From Haliotis asinina (Eukaryota; Mollusca; Gastropoda; Lepetellida; Haliotidae), in assembly GCF_037392515.1 (NCBI RefSeq), contig NC_090290.1, forward strand, positions 37,640,753-37,704,752: a stretch of 64,000 nucleotides of DNA, written 5' to 3'. The position numbers and the translations under genes are program-made. The notes beneath the pieces are model-generated. The model searched no databases. It had not been told where the DNA came from and saw nothing but the letters and a program-made list of their open reading frames with translations. This document shows, one piece after another, positions 34,955-45,713 of this stretch; position 1 is the stretch's first letter; every line of letters starts with the position of its first letter.

Positions 34955-35191
34955 CTATACCGTTCAAAAAAGAAGGGGATATTGGACAATTGCAAATGAT
35001 GAAGCTAGTGAGGAAACTGATGATGAACAGAAATTAAGGAAAAACAATATATCAATTAATTAACAGTACATTCCATTCCTTTGGAAATGTTTCATCTGTA
35101 TGGATATTTATTACTTTTTTTCATATTAAGCATAAGCACTGGCATTTTTGCTCGAAAAAAATAATATCCCCTACCTTATTTTATACCTTAG
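34955..35191. mobile_element. Putative 237-bp TA-flanked MITE
   Basis: TA at 34953-34954 and 35192-35193. The ends are imperfect inverted repeats of about 31 bp that converge on AGAAGGGGATATT / GGTAGGGGATATT. No coding capacity. Consistent with a Tc1/mariner-type non-autonomous element. Confidence 0.55.
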
Positions 35192-35218
35192 TACATTACG
35201 TTTAAACTACTCGCGAGA

Positions 35219-35373
35219 GTGAATGAATGTAGTTTTACGTCACTAATAACAATATTCCAACACGGCTGTTGACACCAGAAATGGGCTTTACACATTGTAC
35301 CCATATGGGGAATCGAACCCGGGTCTTCGGCGTGACGAGCGAACACTTTAACCACTAGGCTATTGCCCCGCCC
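35219..35373 (-). mobile_element. SINE-A, full length
   Basis: TAGTTTTACGTCACTAATAA, ACACCAGAAATGGGCTTTAC, GGAATCGAACCCGGGTC (B box complement), TTAACCACTAGGCTATTGCC. Confidence 0.92.
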
Positions 35374-35380
35374 AAGACGT

Positions 35381-35590
35381 TAGAGGGCATCCGATTTTAC
35401 ATATGAATAGATCGTGACATAAAAGATTAACCCCAGGTAAAGACAGAATCGTGATCCAAGAACATTTTCACTTAATCTGTTAAAGGACACCCGAATACTA
35501 TAATGCGAACAGATCTTGACATGACAGGTTAACTTCAGTTAAAGAGAGAATCGGGAAAAGAGAACAACTTGAGACAAGAAGTCAAAGGAC
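35381..35590. repeat. About 104-bp tandem duplication
   Basis: Two diverged units plus the start of a third: GAGGGCATCCGATTTTACAT / AAAGGACACCCGAATACTAT / AAAGGACATCCGATTC, each followed by AACAGATCTTGACATxAxAG and GTTAACTTCAGTTAAAGA-type sequence. Confidence 0.75.
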
Positions 35591-35599
35591 ATCCGATTC

Positions 35600-35717
35600 T
35601 GGGGTTGGTCTTGTGGTAAAAGCGTTCGGTTTAGCTAAGTGGTTAAAGATCCGGGTTCGATTCCCCAGATTTCTGGTGTCCCCCGCCATGATATTGCTAA
35701 TATACTTCTAAGAGCGG
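35600..35717 (+). mobile_element. SINE-A, rearranged
   Basis: GGTCTTGTGGTAAAAGCGTT, then a second GTTTAGCTAAGTGGTTAAAG, then GATCCGGGTTCGATTCCCC and GTGTCCCCCGCCATGATATT. The A-box region looks partly duplicated. It abuts a SINE-B head to tail. Confidence 0.8.
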
Positions 35718-35979
35718 ACCCGTGAAGGTCCCGGGGTAGAATAGGCCTTCATGCTTGCCATAAAAGGCGAATGCGCTTGTCGTAAGAGGCGACTAACGGT
35801 TTTCGGGTGGTCAGGGTCGCTGACTTGGTTGACACACGTCATCGGTTCCCAATTGCGTAGATCGATGCTCAAGCTGTTGATCACTGGATTGTGAGATCCA
35901 GACTCGATTATTTACAGACCGCCGCCATATAGCTGGAATATTGCTGAGTGCGGCGTAAAACTAAACTCACTCACTCACT
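35718..35979 (+). mobile_element. SINE-B, full length
   Basis: ACCCGTGAAGGTCCCGGGGT, GCTTGCCATAAAAGGCGAAT, GTCGTAAGAGGCGACTAACG, GACTTGGTTGACACACGTC, TCACTGGATTGTGAGATCC, CAGACCGCCGCCATATAGC, tail GCGGCGTAAAACTAAACTCA. Useful reference copy for the family. Confidence 0.93.
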
Positions 35980-36069
35980 AAAAGGGGGATACAACTAAAG
36001 TCATTCACTCACTCATACGATCATGACATAGTGACGAATGTCACTAGTCGGATTTACAATCATCGTTGC

Positions 36070-36165
36070 CGAAGCCTCGGTGGCTGTGTGGGTTAGATCG
36101 CTGATCGTGTGCTGATAATATGATAGATACAGCACTCTGGCAGCCTGGGTTCGACTCCGGGATAA
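36070..36165 (+). other. tRNA-like sequence (possible SINE head)
   Basis: GGTGGCTGTGTGGGTTAGA (A-box-like) and CCTGGGTTCGACTCCGGGA (good B box, with a pairing T arm). The space between is longer than in a class I tRNA. No clear body or tail, so a tRNA pseudogene is equally possible. Confidence 0.35.
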
Positions 36166-36170
36166 ACTCG

Positions 36171-37209
36171 ATCCGTTAATCCGTACTTCACTAAGAACGT
36201 GTAATACCAAATACGCTGCATTTGACCACTTTTAAAAATAATTGTGCAAATATGTGGAGGACATTTCGGTTTGTGTCAGAGTCATCACTGTCATCACTGC
36301 CCTCCGTGTCATGAGTGTCAGGTATTCCTGAATTCTAGAAGATTGTATAATGACACTTTGCCAAGGTCAAACACAGTCGTCTGTGTATCTTTACATTCTG
36401 TTAATCAGACCAAAATAATTCTCCCTAGTCCATGTAATAAAATCGTTAAGAATAGCTGCAATTTCTTCAACTCATATTTGAACGTCCACTCTTGTACAGA
36501 TTCCCGAGAAAATGACCAGCCTGCCACGCTAGGTGTACTTCCTCGTTATAACGCTCTGTCAACCGGCCAGGTCACATTGGTCTAAGCTTGTGTTCTTAAG
36601 TTAGCCTGTTGAAGAGCATCCCATTCAAGGTTTCCATTCTGAATCTACTGTCGTGGTCTAATGAGGACGCTGTGGCGAACACTATTGACAAGAATAGCCG
36701 AAAGCCAGACAAAACGTTGTGCAAATAGAAACTAGTTCTTTAATCCGTAACCCTATCGGCTGAGAGGGCGTAGGAGGGGGTTAATAGATAACTTAAGAAA
36801 GTGATACTAAGATGAGACTCAGATTGGAGTTAGATATACAACATCATCCTTCCTCACTGGATATATGGACATTCACTGTAAACCATATCGACCAACATAT
36901 CAAGGATATTTTCGTCAGTAGGTCTCCTAAACTAACTTATAAATATAGAGCGAAGAAAATGTGCAGAGGGTGGGGTGGGAAGTAGGGGGTGGGGGTCGGG
37001 GTGGTGGTGTAACAATTCGAAATGTCAACGCCACGCATACCCAGCCACGATTATCCGCGCAGTGAGCTTGAAATAGTAGAGAGAATTAAAATCAATTTCA
37101 ACAGGGATTTAGTGTCTTGCTAACGGTAGCACCAGCCTTTCAGAGTTTTCAGAACAAAAAGTGCTTGTTGCCTGAAGCGCACTAAACCATAGTCCTGCCA
37201 AGGCCAGGA
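36171..37209. other. Unannotated DNA; G-rich tract at 36966-37012
   Basis: The 113-codon frame at 36244-36585 (+) has Cys/His pairs near its start but no known spacing. G-rich GGGTGGGGTGGGAAGTAGGG continues to 37012 and could form a G-quadruplex on the + strand. Confidence 0.4.
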
Positions 37210-37252
37210 TGGCAGGATCGAGTCTGGACCAGACAAACCGTTGACAGACTTG
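37210..37252 (-). mobile_element. SINE-B fragment
   Basis: ATCGAGTCTGGACCAGACAA matches the central block of the family; the rest is lost. Confidence 0.5.
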
Positions 37253-37344
37253 AGATGTAATGCGCATGATTACGTGTGATAACATGTATATAGGTCCATA
37301 TTCAGAATATGGCGTAATTGAAACGGAAAGTGCATGGACACTTC

Positions 37345-37425
37345 ACAGCGTAAGGCTGGGTCATCGAGGTGGCCCACTGGACTGTGTCGCTGCTTCGGTT
37401 GTCAGGATACACCAATTCTGAGTTC
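37345..37425 (+). other. Weak tRNA-like sequence
   Basis: GAGGTGGCCCACTGGACTG and CTGAGTTCGGATCCCAG are spaced like A and B boxes. Weak; may be a decayed SINE head. Confidence 0.25.
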
Positions 37426-37653
37426 GGATCCCAGAACATGCTTGTTCGGTTCTACGAATTAACGAAACATCTGCTCCCTGTGTCAAAAACCTATTATCGA
37501 GAGTTCGAACCCCATTTTTTGCCCGGATAATCTAGGTCTGTCAGTACTGTTCCCGTGTTTGTGGATTTCAGCAGAGTTCAAACCTTTCACAACTTCCGGT
37601 GATGTTCCACATCAAGCTATCACACACTGCCGCACCGAGATCTCAACTCGAGA

Positions 37654-37727
37654 GGGGCGGTGAGGTAGCCTAGTGAATAAAGCGCCAATCACTCGTAGTC
37701 GCGTCCCCACTCACTCACTCACTCACT
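37654..37727 (+). mobile_element. SINE-A, internal deletion
   Basis: GGGGCGGTGAGGTAGCCTAG (A box), then a jump after TCGTAGTCGCGTCCCC straight to the (ACTC)n tail. B box and body are gone. Confidence 0.75.
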
Positions 37728-39407
37728 TATTCAAAACCGACTCACCAACGTGTATCAATGTCCAGTTGAATATTCATGAGGTACATGATCAACAAACGAT
37801 CAGTATGCATTCGCTTCTCCCTGGGGAGTATGCATCACCCAGCCTGTCATGTTCACCACACCCCTTGCCATCCACTACCGGGTACCCATGAACAGCATAT
37901 TTTAATCATGGTCATTTGCTACATACTTCCATACCAGTTCCATACTTTGTGAGGCCATCATCATCCCAGTAGTAGCCACACCAAGGAACCTTTCTCATGT
38001 CAAACGCCGGTGCACTTACACTTATCGAGCGAGGTTTATTCCCGGAGTTACGATTCTGTATTTTGATATTGAATTTTCTTCTACAAACCAAACTCGAATA
38101 CAAACGGGCTTTCTGCCCTACGCAGTTAATATGTTAAATTAAATCAACCCACTATACACAGTACTAAAAACACCAAAATAGCCCTACGAGACATTTCCGA
38201 TTTGATAGTTTCCCAAAATATTTGCCAATTTGTGGCATCGCCGTAATAAAGCTGTCCTGCCTGAAACTGTTCAAAGGGTTAAAACTGTAACTTAAAGTAG
38301 GTTAACGGAGGAAGGATAATTATTGAATCAACGGGCTTGGTTAGAGAAGCGGAATCGGACTTGTCTCGACACCAGTGTCAGACGAATCTCTACCAGGACG
38401 TGAAATGGCGTCTCTGTCTTAAAACGGGGCATGTTCGGTGTTGTTAAACATAAAATGCGTCGGTGTACGTCCAGACTTGATGGAGATATCTACCTATATT
38501 TAGACTGGTGGCGGGGGATCGAAATACATCAGCAATTTATGTCAGGGCGAAAATATCCAGGGCTGTTGTTGGCGTGTGTTTTCGAATAACTCAACTAACA
38601 ATGACATCGATGTCGGGAAATAAGACGTGGTCTTAGTTGTGTTGTCGGTGTAGAATACAACCTGCCTGTTTGTCGGCCTGTGCGGCTTTTTGTCCGTCCG
38701 TCTGTCTGTCAGTCCTTTCTTTGGTGTAAAGACGGAGAATGATCAATGTAGACTAGCGGATCAGAGAGATATGATGGGGCTGCGCACACCCACCTACGCA
38801 TGCACGAATCCTCGTTTCTTTCAGCCATCAGTCTCTAGAGCGTCTGTCCGAACGTCTGTTAAGTACAGTGAGCTTAAGTTGACGTTGATGTTCCCACTAG
38901 GTAGAAACACGATGCGCTTTCGAGACCGAATGAGAAGCACTGCTTGAAACAGTCGTCACGACGTCGCATAAGCTCCGCCTACTTCGATATGTTTTTAACC
39001 CTTTAGTCCACTACGAGTTTCAGGCTTCCACAGTCGTCATCAGCTCACCCGAAATTGAGATTCTGGTAATAAACTAGCAGGAAAAAGAAAGTTGTCACTC
39101 TTAAAGAAATTGTGTAACTAACCGAAACTCTGGTACAGGTTTGAATCCAAGCAGGAAACATTCGCCAAAACGCAACATGGTCCCGATAACAACGCAGCTG
39201 TCCGAAAAATTCGCATTTTTCAAAACGTGAAATCGTAACTGTGTGACATAAAAATGCTCGTGTATGGCTGTCCCACAAATACAGACTCTGTTGGACAGAG
39301 CAAGTATGCAGTAACTATAGACCACCAGGAATACGCCTAGTCGGAAGCAAGCGAAATGAGACTAGGCAATCGGTATGGCCAATATCGGGGACGACCTTTA
39401 CTGAACA
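37728..39407. other. Unannotated DNA
   Basis: No gene recognised in 1.7 kb. A short (TCCG/TCTG)n run lies near 38690-38710. Frames at 38690-38947 (+) and 39045-39325 (-) are unrecognised. Confidence 0.4.
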
Positions 39408-39496
39408 ATCACGGGCAAGTTACATATTACACGGGATTAGCCATTTAGAAAACAGCTGTCCCGAGGTTCACGACACTCGAGTTCCATTCTATTGTC
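39408..39496 (+). repeat. Flanking repeat R3, copy 1
   Basis: CAATCACGGGCAAGTTACAT, GAAAACAGCTGTCCCGAGGT, GACACTCGAGTTCCATTCTA; about 90% identical to 41501-41591. The two copies bracket the transposase remnant. Confidence 0.85.
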
Positions 39497-39540
39497 AGCT
39501 AGCAAGAACCTTCAACTGCATCCTTCAGTAGACTAGCAAT

Positions 39541-39990
39541 CTTCCTAGACCCAAGACCGCCCAAGATCGAGAAGACCAAGAGTCACAAAGCCCGCCAAAG
39601 ACCGCTACATCCAGCAGATGCACAGCGGGACAGGCTAGACTCAAGACCGCCCAAGATCGAGAAGACCAAGAGTCACAAAGCCCGCCAAAGACCGCTACAT
39701 CCAGCAGATGCACAGCGGGACAGGCTAGACTCAAGACCGCCCAAGATCGAGAAGACCAAGAGTCACAAAGCCCGCCAAAGACCGCTACATCCAGCAGATG
39801 CACAGCGGGACAGGCTAGACTCAAGACCGCCCATGATCGAGAAGACCAAGGGTTACAAAGCCCGCCAAAGACCGCTACATCCAGCAGATGCACAGCGGGA
39901 CAGGCTAGACTCAAGACCGCCCATGATCGAGAAGACCAAGAGTTACAAAGCCCGCCAAAGACCGCTACATCCAGCAGATGCACAGCGGGA
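39541..39990 (+). repeat. Five 90-bp tandem units made from Tc1 transposase
   Basis: Units start at 39541, 39631, 39721, 39811 and 39901, nearly identical (AAG/ATG and AGTCAC/AGTTAC differences). Translation gives RPRSRRPRVTKPAKDRYIQQ MH, which resembles the GRPR-to-DRYI linker after the Tc1 helix-turn-helix. Unit five runs straight into RDRFVTATPTT, the next transposase segment. 90 is a multiple of 3, so several frames stay open; the 166-codon - strand frame (39525-40025) is an artefact. Confidence 0.9.
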
Positions 39991-40556
39991 CAGATTCGTG
40001 ACGGCGACCCCAACGACGTAGACATCGTTAGGATACGCCATCAGTAGACCAGCAATCCTGCGACTTGTTATGGCTTGTTTCCGAGCCTATCGCAACTTCT
40101 GTGGCATGGCCTTGACCTGTCTCCACCGTCAGCGAAGACTGCCGTGGACACTAACTGAACGTCGGTGGCAACGACGTGACTGGCAGTGAGTGCTCTTTAC
40201 AGATGAAAATGGGTTCAGTCAGAAGGAAGGGTTTAGACCTTGTGCGCTGCCCCGTTCCCGACCACTTGCAACACGACAACGCAAGCCCTCACACCGTCAG
40301 TATTGTTCGAGAACACCTGCACAACGTTAACGTGAAATTACTGTCTTCATCAGCGCGTTCTCCAGACATGAACCAATTGACAATCTGTAGGATCATCTTG
40401 AACGTCAGCTGAGACAACGTGTACTACCTCCAGAGAACCGACAAGAACTTGAACAGACACCCATGGGCTTATGGAACAGGATTCAAGCTGACGGCATCCG
40501 TGGACTAACGACGCCACTGCGGCGACGTGTGTTAGTGTGTATGGAAGCCATATACA
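39960..40556 (+). pseudogene. Decayed Tc1-type transposase C
   Basis: After the amplified linker: RDRFVTATPTT, RRWQRRDWQ, VLFTDENGF (first Asp), LQHDNASPHTVSIVREHL (second Asp), ARSPDMNQ, DHLERQLRQRVLPPENRQEL and WNRIQADGIRGL. Stops and frameshifts separate these blocks (stop before VLFTDEN, shift after MNQ, stop in NLxDHLE). Inverted ends were not identified. Confidence 0.85.
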
Positions 40557-41340
40557 TTACTATTGCACCTTTTGAATGAACTCTGATTTTGACCCCTTGA
40601 GTTTGCTCACTGAATTGCATAGGGATAAATTCTCACTCAACTCATACGAAAATTATTTCTTTTTGTAAAATGATTATCATAAATCTCACATACGGTCTAT
40701 AGTTTTGTATTTATTTCTTTTAGTCAAGTGGGGGGGGGGGGGTGACATCGATGATAACTGCTGATAGTTTGCTTCTCTTTATTTTCAAATTCCTACACCC
40801 CATTGGCTCTTCAACCCTTATAAAAACACATAATTTTGGACATCATATTGTTTGTAAACGCGCATATTTTATCAGTGAGTTTGCCGTTATCTCGATACAC
40901 TATTTTTAACTGTGATGGTCTGTTCTTGAAAACTCTTTATCTAGCCCTTGTAACCCCGCTTTCAGTGGTTAGTAAATCATGATAATAATTGGAATTTGTC
41001 GCACAACGGACAGATCAACATGTGATATACTTCCTCCATTACCTGCGTAATGCCTCGGACAGAGATGGGGTAGTATTTCTCCATCACTTATTTGGAAATC
41101 ACAAACCGACAGATCTCCCCGCATTAAGTTCCTTAACGAAAAGGCGTCCATCTTGCAGACATCCAAAACACTATACTTTCCGAGCAGCGTCTGTCGCCAT
41201 ACTGAGTTGTGTAAGGAGGCGAAACACATAAATAAAGTCACCGAGTAAAGTCTCTCTTACTGGCCTATATGAACAACCCTACTGAGGTGACACTCGAATT
41301 ACAAACAGATTGATTTCTTGCTACCTCTTCCCAAACATCT
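40557..41340. other. Unannotated DNA; poly(G)13 at 40730-40742
   Basis: A 90-codon frame at 40969-41241 (-) is unrecognised. Confidence 0.4.
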
Positions 41341-41455
41341 GGGCTAAAGCGTTCGCTCGTCACGCCGAAGACCGAGGTCAATTCCCCAACTGGGTACAAT
41401 GTGTGAAGCCCCTTTCAGGTGCCCCAGTCGTGATATTGCAGGAATATTACTGGTC
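41341..41455 (+). mobile_element. SINE-A, 5'- and 3'-truncated
   Basis: GGCTAAAGCGTTCGCTCGTC, ACGCCGAAGACC, CAATTCCCCAACTGGGTAC, GATATTGCAGGAATATTACT. Confidence 0.85.
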
Positions 41456-41500
41456 ACTTAAAGGACATCAAATGTCCGGTCACAACGACCTTGAGTGACC

Positions 41501-41591
41501 AATCACGGACAAGTTACATATTACACGGAAGCAGCCATTCAGAAAACAGCTGTCTCGAGGTTCATGACACTCGAGTTCCATTCTGCTGTCG
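41501..41591 (+). repeat. Flanking repeat R3, copy 2
   Basis: CAATCACGGACAAGTTACAT, GAAAACAGCTGTCTCGAGGT, GACACTCGAGTTCCATTCTG. Direct repeat of 39408-39496. Confidence 0.85.
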
Positions 41592-41802
41592 TTTCAAAAT
41601 TCAAAACTGAAAAAAGAAAATTCCACAATGTCTTTCAGATAATACAGGTGTTTTAGCAGATATAAATCTTTATGACAATCAAGTGAGACGATCATTTCGA
41701 CGTTGGGACGCCAGGTGCGAACTGTTTTTTAACGCTGAATGATGGGGAAACAAATTCGAACAATCACTATCGTGATCACGAAAACTAGTAGAACTAGAGA
41801 AT

Positions 41803-42490
41803 ACTAAGGTTGCTTCAAGACAAAACTAAGGTTGTTTCAAGGCAATACTGAAGTTGCTTCAAGACAATCCTACGGTTGCTTCAAGGCAATACAAAGATTG
41901 CTTCAAGGCAAAACTAAGGTTGTCTCAAAACAATACTAAGGTTGCTTCAAGGGAATGCTAAAGGCGTTACAACAATACTTCAAGGCAGTACTAACCTTGC
42001 TTCCAGACAATACTAAGCTTGTTTCAAGAAAATTCTAAGGTTGCTTCAAGGTAATACTAAGGTTGCTTCAAGGAAATACTAAGGCTGCTTCAAGACAATA
42101 CTGGAGGTGCTTCAACATCAGACTCTGCGTTGCTTTGCGACAGGGCAGGGGTAATGCAAGACAAGATTGCTGTTCCTCTAGAACGGGACTTGAGATGCTT
42201 CAAAACGAGGTTCGGGTGCTAGAAGACAGGAGGTGCTTAAAGACTAGACTGGGAGTGTTTCATGAGAAAAAACTGGGGCTGCTCCAAGTCAAGTACCGGA
42301 GGACTTCAAGAAAAAACAGCGTGTTTCAAGACCAGATGAATCGGTGCTTCAAGGCAAGACAGACAATAGGTGCTTTATGACAATATGTACAGTGACCCTG
42401 CATGAGATGACAGGGGTGCTTCAGGGCAAGACAGAGGTGGGTTGGGGTCACGCTTTAAGACCAGACTGGGAATTCTCTAAGGCAGAACAG
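41803..42490. repeat. 22-bp minisatellite (AAGGTTGCTTCAAGACAATACT)
   Basis: Regular units to about 42110 (ACTAAGGTTGCTTCAAGGCA), then increasingly degenerate units with GGTGCTTCA and CAAGACAGA to about 42490. Frames at 42063-42529 are repeat-derived. Confidence 0.9.
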
Positions 42491-43290
42491 AGGATGCCTT
42501 TTAGACATACATCAAAAAGCAGAAGTTGAAAAATTCAATTACATTTTTCAACACATCCATTTGAGACAATGATCTCAATCGAACAGTATTTTTTTGTTAT
42601 TTTTTTCAGTTCTCAGATGAGCAACTGTTCAGTTCCTAATGTGCTCTTTCATAAAAATGTTTGAAGACCCCTGACAACCACGATCTCACATCTGTTGTCA
42701 TGTAATCACCTCGCTGTTGTGTGGAACCAGCAGGAACAATGATTAGCACCGATAATAGGAAGAGGGGCGCTCGACTATATCGGCCACTGCCGACAGGTGC
42801 CCGAAACCTTATCCCCTCAACGTCAAGCGGGGGCACATGTTTAATGCTTCTCAGCTATTTCTACACCGCCCCCCTATGGCAGATATTTGGTTCTTGCTCA
42901 ATAAACCTCGTCTGTCACACTGCTTATCTGAAGGAGACTTTTCCCCTGCGTCTAAGCAGGTCTCACCAGACTCTGGAATCTGACTTAAATGATAGATGTC
43001 ACTTCGATAATGGATTTGTTTATTTATTTTGATTGATCGATATAGACGGAAGGAGGTGCGTCAAAGTGAAGTCTATATTTAATTAGACTGATCTTATAAT
43101 CTCACTGTTAATTGGACTCTGGATCGTGTGTCTTAAAATCAAGTTTAATTGATTTTTTCACAATTAATAAGTAGATATTTATACGCACGCACGCGCGCGC
43201 ACAAGTACAGACATTTATGTTTTGAACACATTACGAGATTATCATTTGCATATTTGATTATTCGTACTGGTAAATCTGTTTCGGAGCAAT
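42491..43290. other. Unannotated DNA
   Basis: The 103-codon frame at 42721-43032 (+) is unrecognised. A short (CGCACG)n run lies near 43183-43200. Confidence 0.4.
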
Positions 43291-43436
43291 GGGGGCGGTG
43301 GGCTAGTCTCGTGGTCACGCTGAAGACCCGGGTCATTTCTCCACATGGGCACAATGTGTGAAGCCCATTTTTGTGTCCCCCGCCATGATGTTGCAGGAAT
43401 ATTGCTAAATGCGTCGTAAAACTAAACTCATTCAGT
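43291..43436 (+). mobile_element. SINE-A, internally shortened
   Basis: GGGGGCGGTGGGCTAGTCTC, GTGGTCACGCTGAAGACCCG (an 18-20 bp deletion joins the A box to the anticodon arm), CCCCGCCATGATGTTGCAGG, tail AAAACTAAACTCATTCAGTC. Confidence 0.9.
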
Positions 43437-43452
43437 CGTTCTAACGAGATCG

Positions 43453-43624
43453 AGGGGCGTTGGGGTAGCCTTGTGGTTAAAGCGTTCGCTCGTCACGCCG
43501 AAGACCCGGGTTCGATTCCCCACATGGGTACAATGTGTGAGGTCCATTTTCTGGTGTCCCCCGCCGTGATATCGCTGGAATATTGCTAAAAGCGGCGTAA
43601 AACCAAACTCACTCACTCACTCAC
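43453..43624 (+). mobile_element. SINE-A, full length with 13-bp target duplication
   Basis: GGGGTAGCCTTGTGGTTAAAG (A box), GTCACGCCGAAGACC, GGGTTCGATTCCCC (B box), CCCCCGCCGTGATATCGCTGG, tail CACTCACTCACTCAC. TCTAACGAGATCG precedes (43440-43452) and follows (43625-43637) it exactly. It landed next to the 3' end of the older copy at 43291. Best reference copy of the family here. Confidence 0.97.
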
Positions 43625-43935
43625 TCTAACGAGATCGGAATTCCTTTATATAATTCCTATATTTTTATATCATAAAAGGTGCATAAATACATAAGTCACA
43701 AACACAGCGACGGCTGTTGAGTCATCTCTCCCAAAGTATAGTCAATCGTCGACGATGACTGCAGATTTCCGATTTTGGATCAACCGAGTCGGGGATACTA
43801 AGCTGAAATTAGCCAGCTTGACAAATACTATACAGTTGTTGACGTTTCTGAAGTGGGAAGGCGTTTGTATGTCCGCGCACAGCCCCCCTATTTCTGGTAA
43901 CTTTACTCAGCATTGTAAATATTTGAACCTGGGAT

Positions 43936-44042
43936 GAGTGAGTGAGTTTAGTTTTACGCCGCTTTTGGCGGTATTCGAGCAATATCACGGAGGTGGACAC
44001 CAGAAATTGGTTCCACACACTGTATCCATGCGGGGAGTCGAT
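43936..44042 (-). mobile_element. SINE-A, head missing
   Basis: GTGAGTGAGTTTAGTTTTACG, CTTTTGGCGGTATTCGAGC, GGTGGACACCAGAAATTGG, then a break at GCGGGGAGTCGA, before the A box. Confidence 0.88.
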
Positions 44043-44649
44043 GGACCTAGGATATATTCTATTATATGATATGATTACTTCTCGGCCAGTGACATCGTGG
44101 CGTGGGAGGGGTGGGGGTGGGGATACATCGTGTTTTAGTCGTTGCTTCCTGCACCTTCATTGGGAAAAAATAACCAACTAATAAACAGGTTAAACTGGTT
44201 GTCAGAGGTTCAAACATTCTATCGCCCGATGTCAGGTTTTCTTTCGGGCAATCAAATAATGGTATCTTACTAGTCCGTTGGCTACTAATCTCTGCTTATG
44301 GTTTCAACCTGCAAATAAACTTCGATTTCATTTCATATTAAATGTAGCTAGTAAATTTCGCAGTGATAATAAAGTAGAGTTATCCTTCTTTGCTATTGAT
44401 CACTTTTCGAAAATATTAGTCCGGTAGACATTCACATCAAATACCATTAAGATATATTTTTACATAACTGCATCATGATGATTATATCATAAAAATCTGG
44501 TAATTGGATAATTAGCCAGAACAAGTTATTTTCTTAAAGTCACTTGACCTGTGGCAATTGACATTTTAAAAAAAATTGTAACCCTTGGTTGTTTAACTTG
44601 TACTATCCCGTGGAATGTGTCTGATGATTTTGACGGCCGTTTCCAGCAA
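44043..44649. other. Unannotated DNA
   Basis: AT-rich; nothing recognised. Confidence 0.4.
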
Positions 44650-44798
44650 GTGAGTGAGTGAGTTTACTTTTACGCCGCGCTTAGTAACAATCCAGCAACA
44701 TCACAGCGGAGGACACCAAAAATGGGCTCCACACATTGCACCAATGTGGGGTATAGAACCCAGGTCTTCGGCGTGACCAACGAACGCTTTAGCCGCAG
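44650..44798 (-). mobile_element. SINE-A part of an A/B chimera
   Basis: GAGTGAGTGAGTTTACTTTT, GGAGGACACCAAAAATGGGC, GTATAGAACCCAGGTCTTCG, AACGCTTTAGCCGCAG, then a direct junction with SINE-B sequence where the A-box end should continue. Confidence 0.88.
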
Positions 44799-44940
44799 GA
44801 CCAGACAATCCAGTGATCAACAGCACCAGCATCGATCTACACAACTGGGAGACGATGACAAGTATGAACCATCCCGTTAGTCGCCTCTTGCGACAAGCAT
44901 GGGTTACTGAAGATCTGTTCTAACCCGGATCTTCAAGGGT
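44799..44940 (-). mobile_element. SINE-B part of an A/B chimera
   Basis: Enters at GACCAGACAATCCAGTGATC, mid-element, and continues in the same orientation to CCCGTTAGTCGCCTCTTGCG and CGGATCTTCAAGGGTG. The normal SINE-B 3' tail is replaced by the SINE-A. Confidence 0.85.
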
Positions 44941-45066
44941 GGGTGCGCGAAAGGGACGAAACTCTGCACGGCTAAGTGAAGGACCTAGATATACATGTCC
45001 CACATTAAGGGAAAATTCACTCATTATACTTAGGTGGACAGACTGGGCGCGAACACCTACAGTTCA

Positions 45067-45175
45067 GGGCCTAGATTTTCGAAGCTCTCTTAGCACTAAG
45101 ATAGTCGTAAGTGCCATACACTAACATACACTCACGACAATCTTAAAGCTAAGAGAGCTTCGAAAATATAGGCCC
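45067..45175. mobile_element. Palindromic hairpin MITE (copy 2)
   Basis: GGGCCTAGATTTTCGAAGCT, CTTAGCACTAAGATAGTCGT and the inverted arm GCTAAGAGAGCTTCGAAAAT ending AGGCCC. 109 bp, the same length as the 12362 copy. Confidence 0.85.
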
Positions 45176-45612
45176 AGGTCCCTATCACTACCATATGTTA
45201 TAAAAGACAAGATGAGTTTAGTAAAGATTTTAGGTAGTGCATTGTACAACAGAAAAAAATCAATAACTCATTTTTTTCAAATGCAACCGTTCTTTTTACC
45301 GAAATAAAAACACCCCAAAGTACGTAACTTACAGCACTGTCAATCAAACCTGCTGTAAACAAAATATTTGCAAGCGTACATAGTTTCCACAAATAGCCTT
45401 TTACGTACCAAAGTATGTCGCTGCTACCTCGTCAACACGCTGATCACAAGTGGAACAAATCTGATTCTCTCTGAGACACGTCAGACTGTCCACAACTAGA
45501 GGCTCGGCAGGAAGTAGATAATCGCGGCGGAGAGGGGTGTAGACCGAAAACGCAGGCCTCGAGTACTAAGCCGATTGCTTTGTCAGCAACGCAGCAATTC
45601 CCAAAGAGTCCT
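45176..45612. other. Unannotated DNA between MITEs
   Basis: A 64-codon frame at 45198-45392 (-) is hydrophobic but unrecognised. Confidence 0.35.
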
Positions 45613-45713
45613 GGGACCAGATTTTCGAAGCTGTCTTAGAGCTAAGATAGTTGTAAGTTAATGCTAATGTAATGTACATATATGTACGCTAAGACAGCTT
45701 CATAAATGTGAGC
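45613..45713. mobile_element. Palindromic hairpin MITE (copy 3, diverged)
   Basis: GGGACCAGATTTTCGAAGCT, GTCTTAGAGCTAAGATAGTT; right arm CGCTAAGACAGCTTCATAAA. The arms are more diverged than in the other copies. Confidence 0.7.

Noticed and set aside
36244..36585. Cys/His-rich frame as a zinc-binding protein
   Set aside because: Cys/His spacing fits no known finger and nothing supports expression.
39525..40025. 166-codon - strand frame with 30-residue repeats, the longest but one in the window
   Set aside because: Antisense to five 90-bp units; open only because the unit is a multiple of three without stops in that frame.
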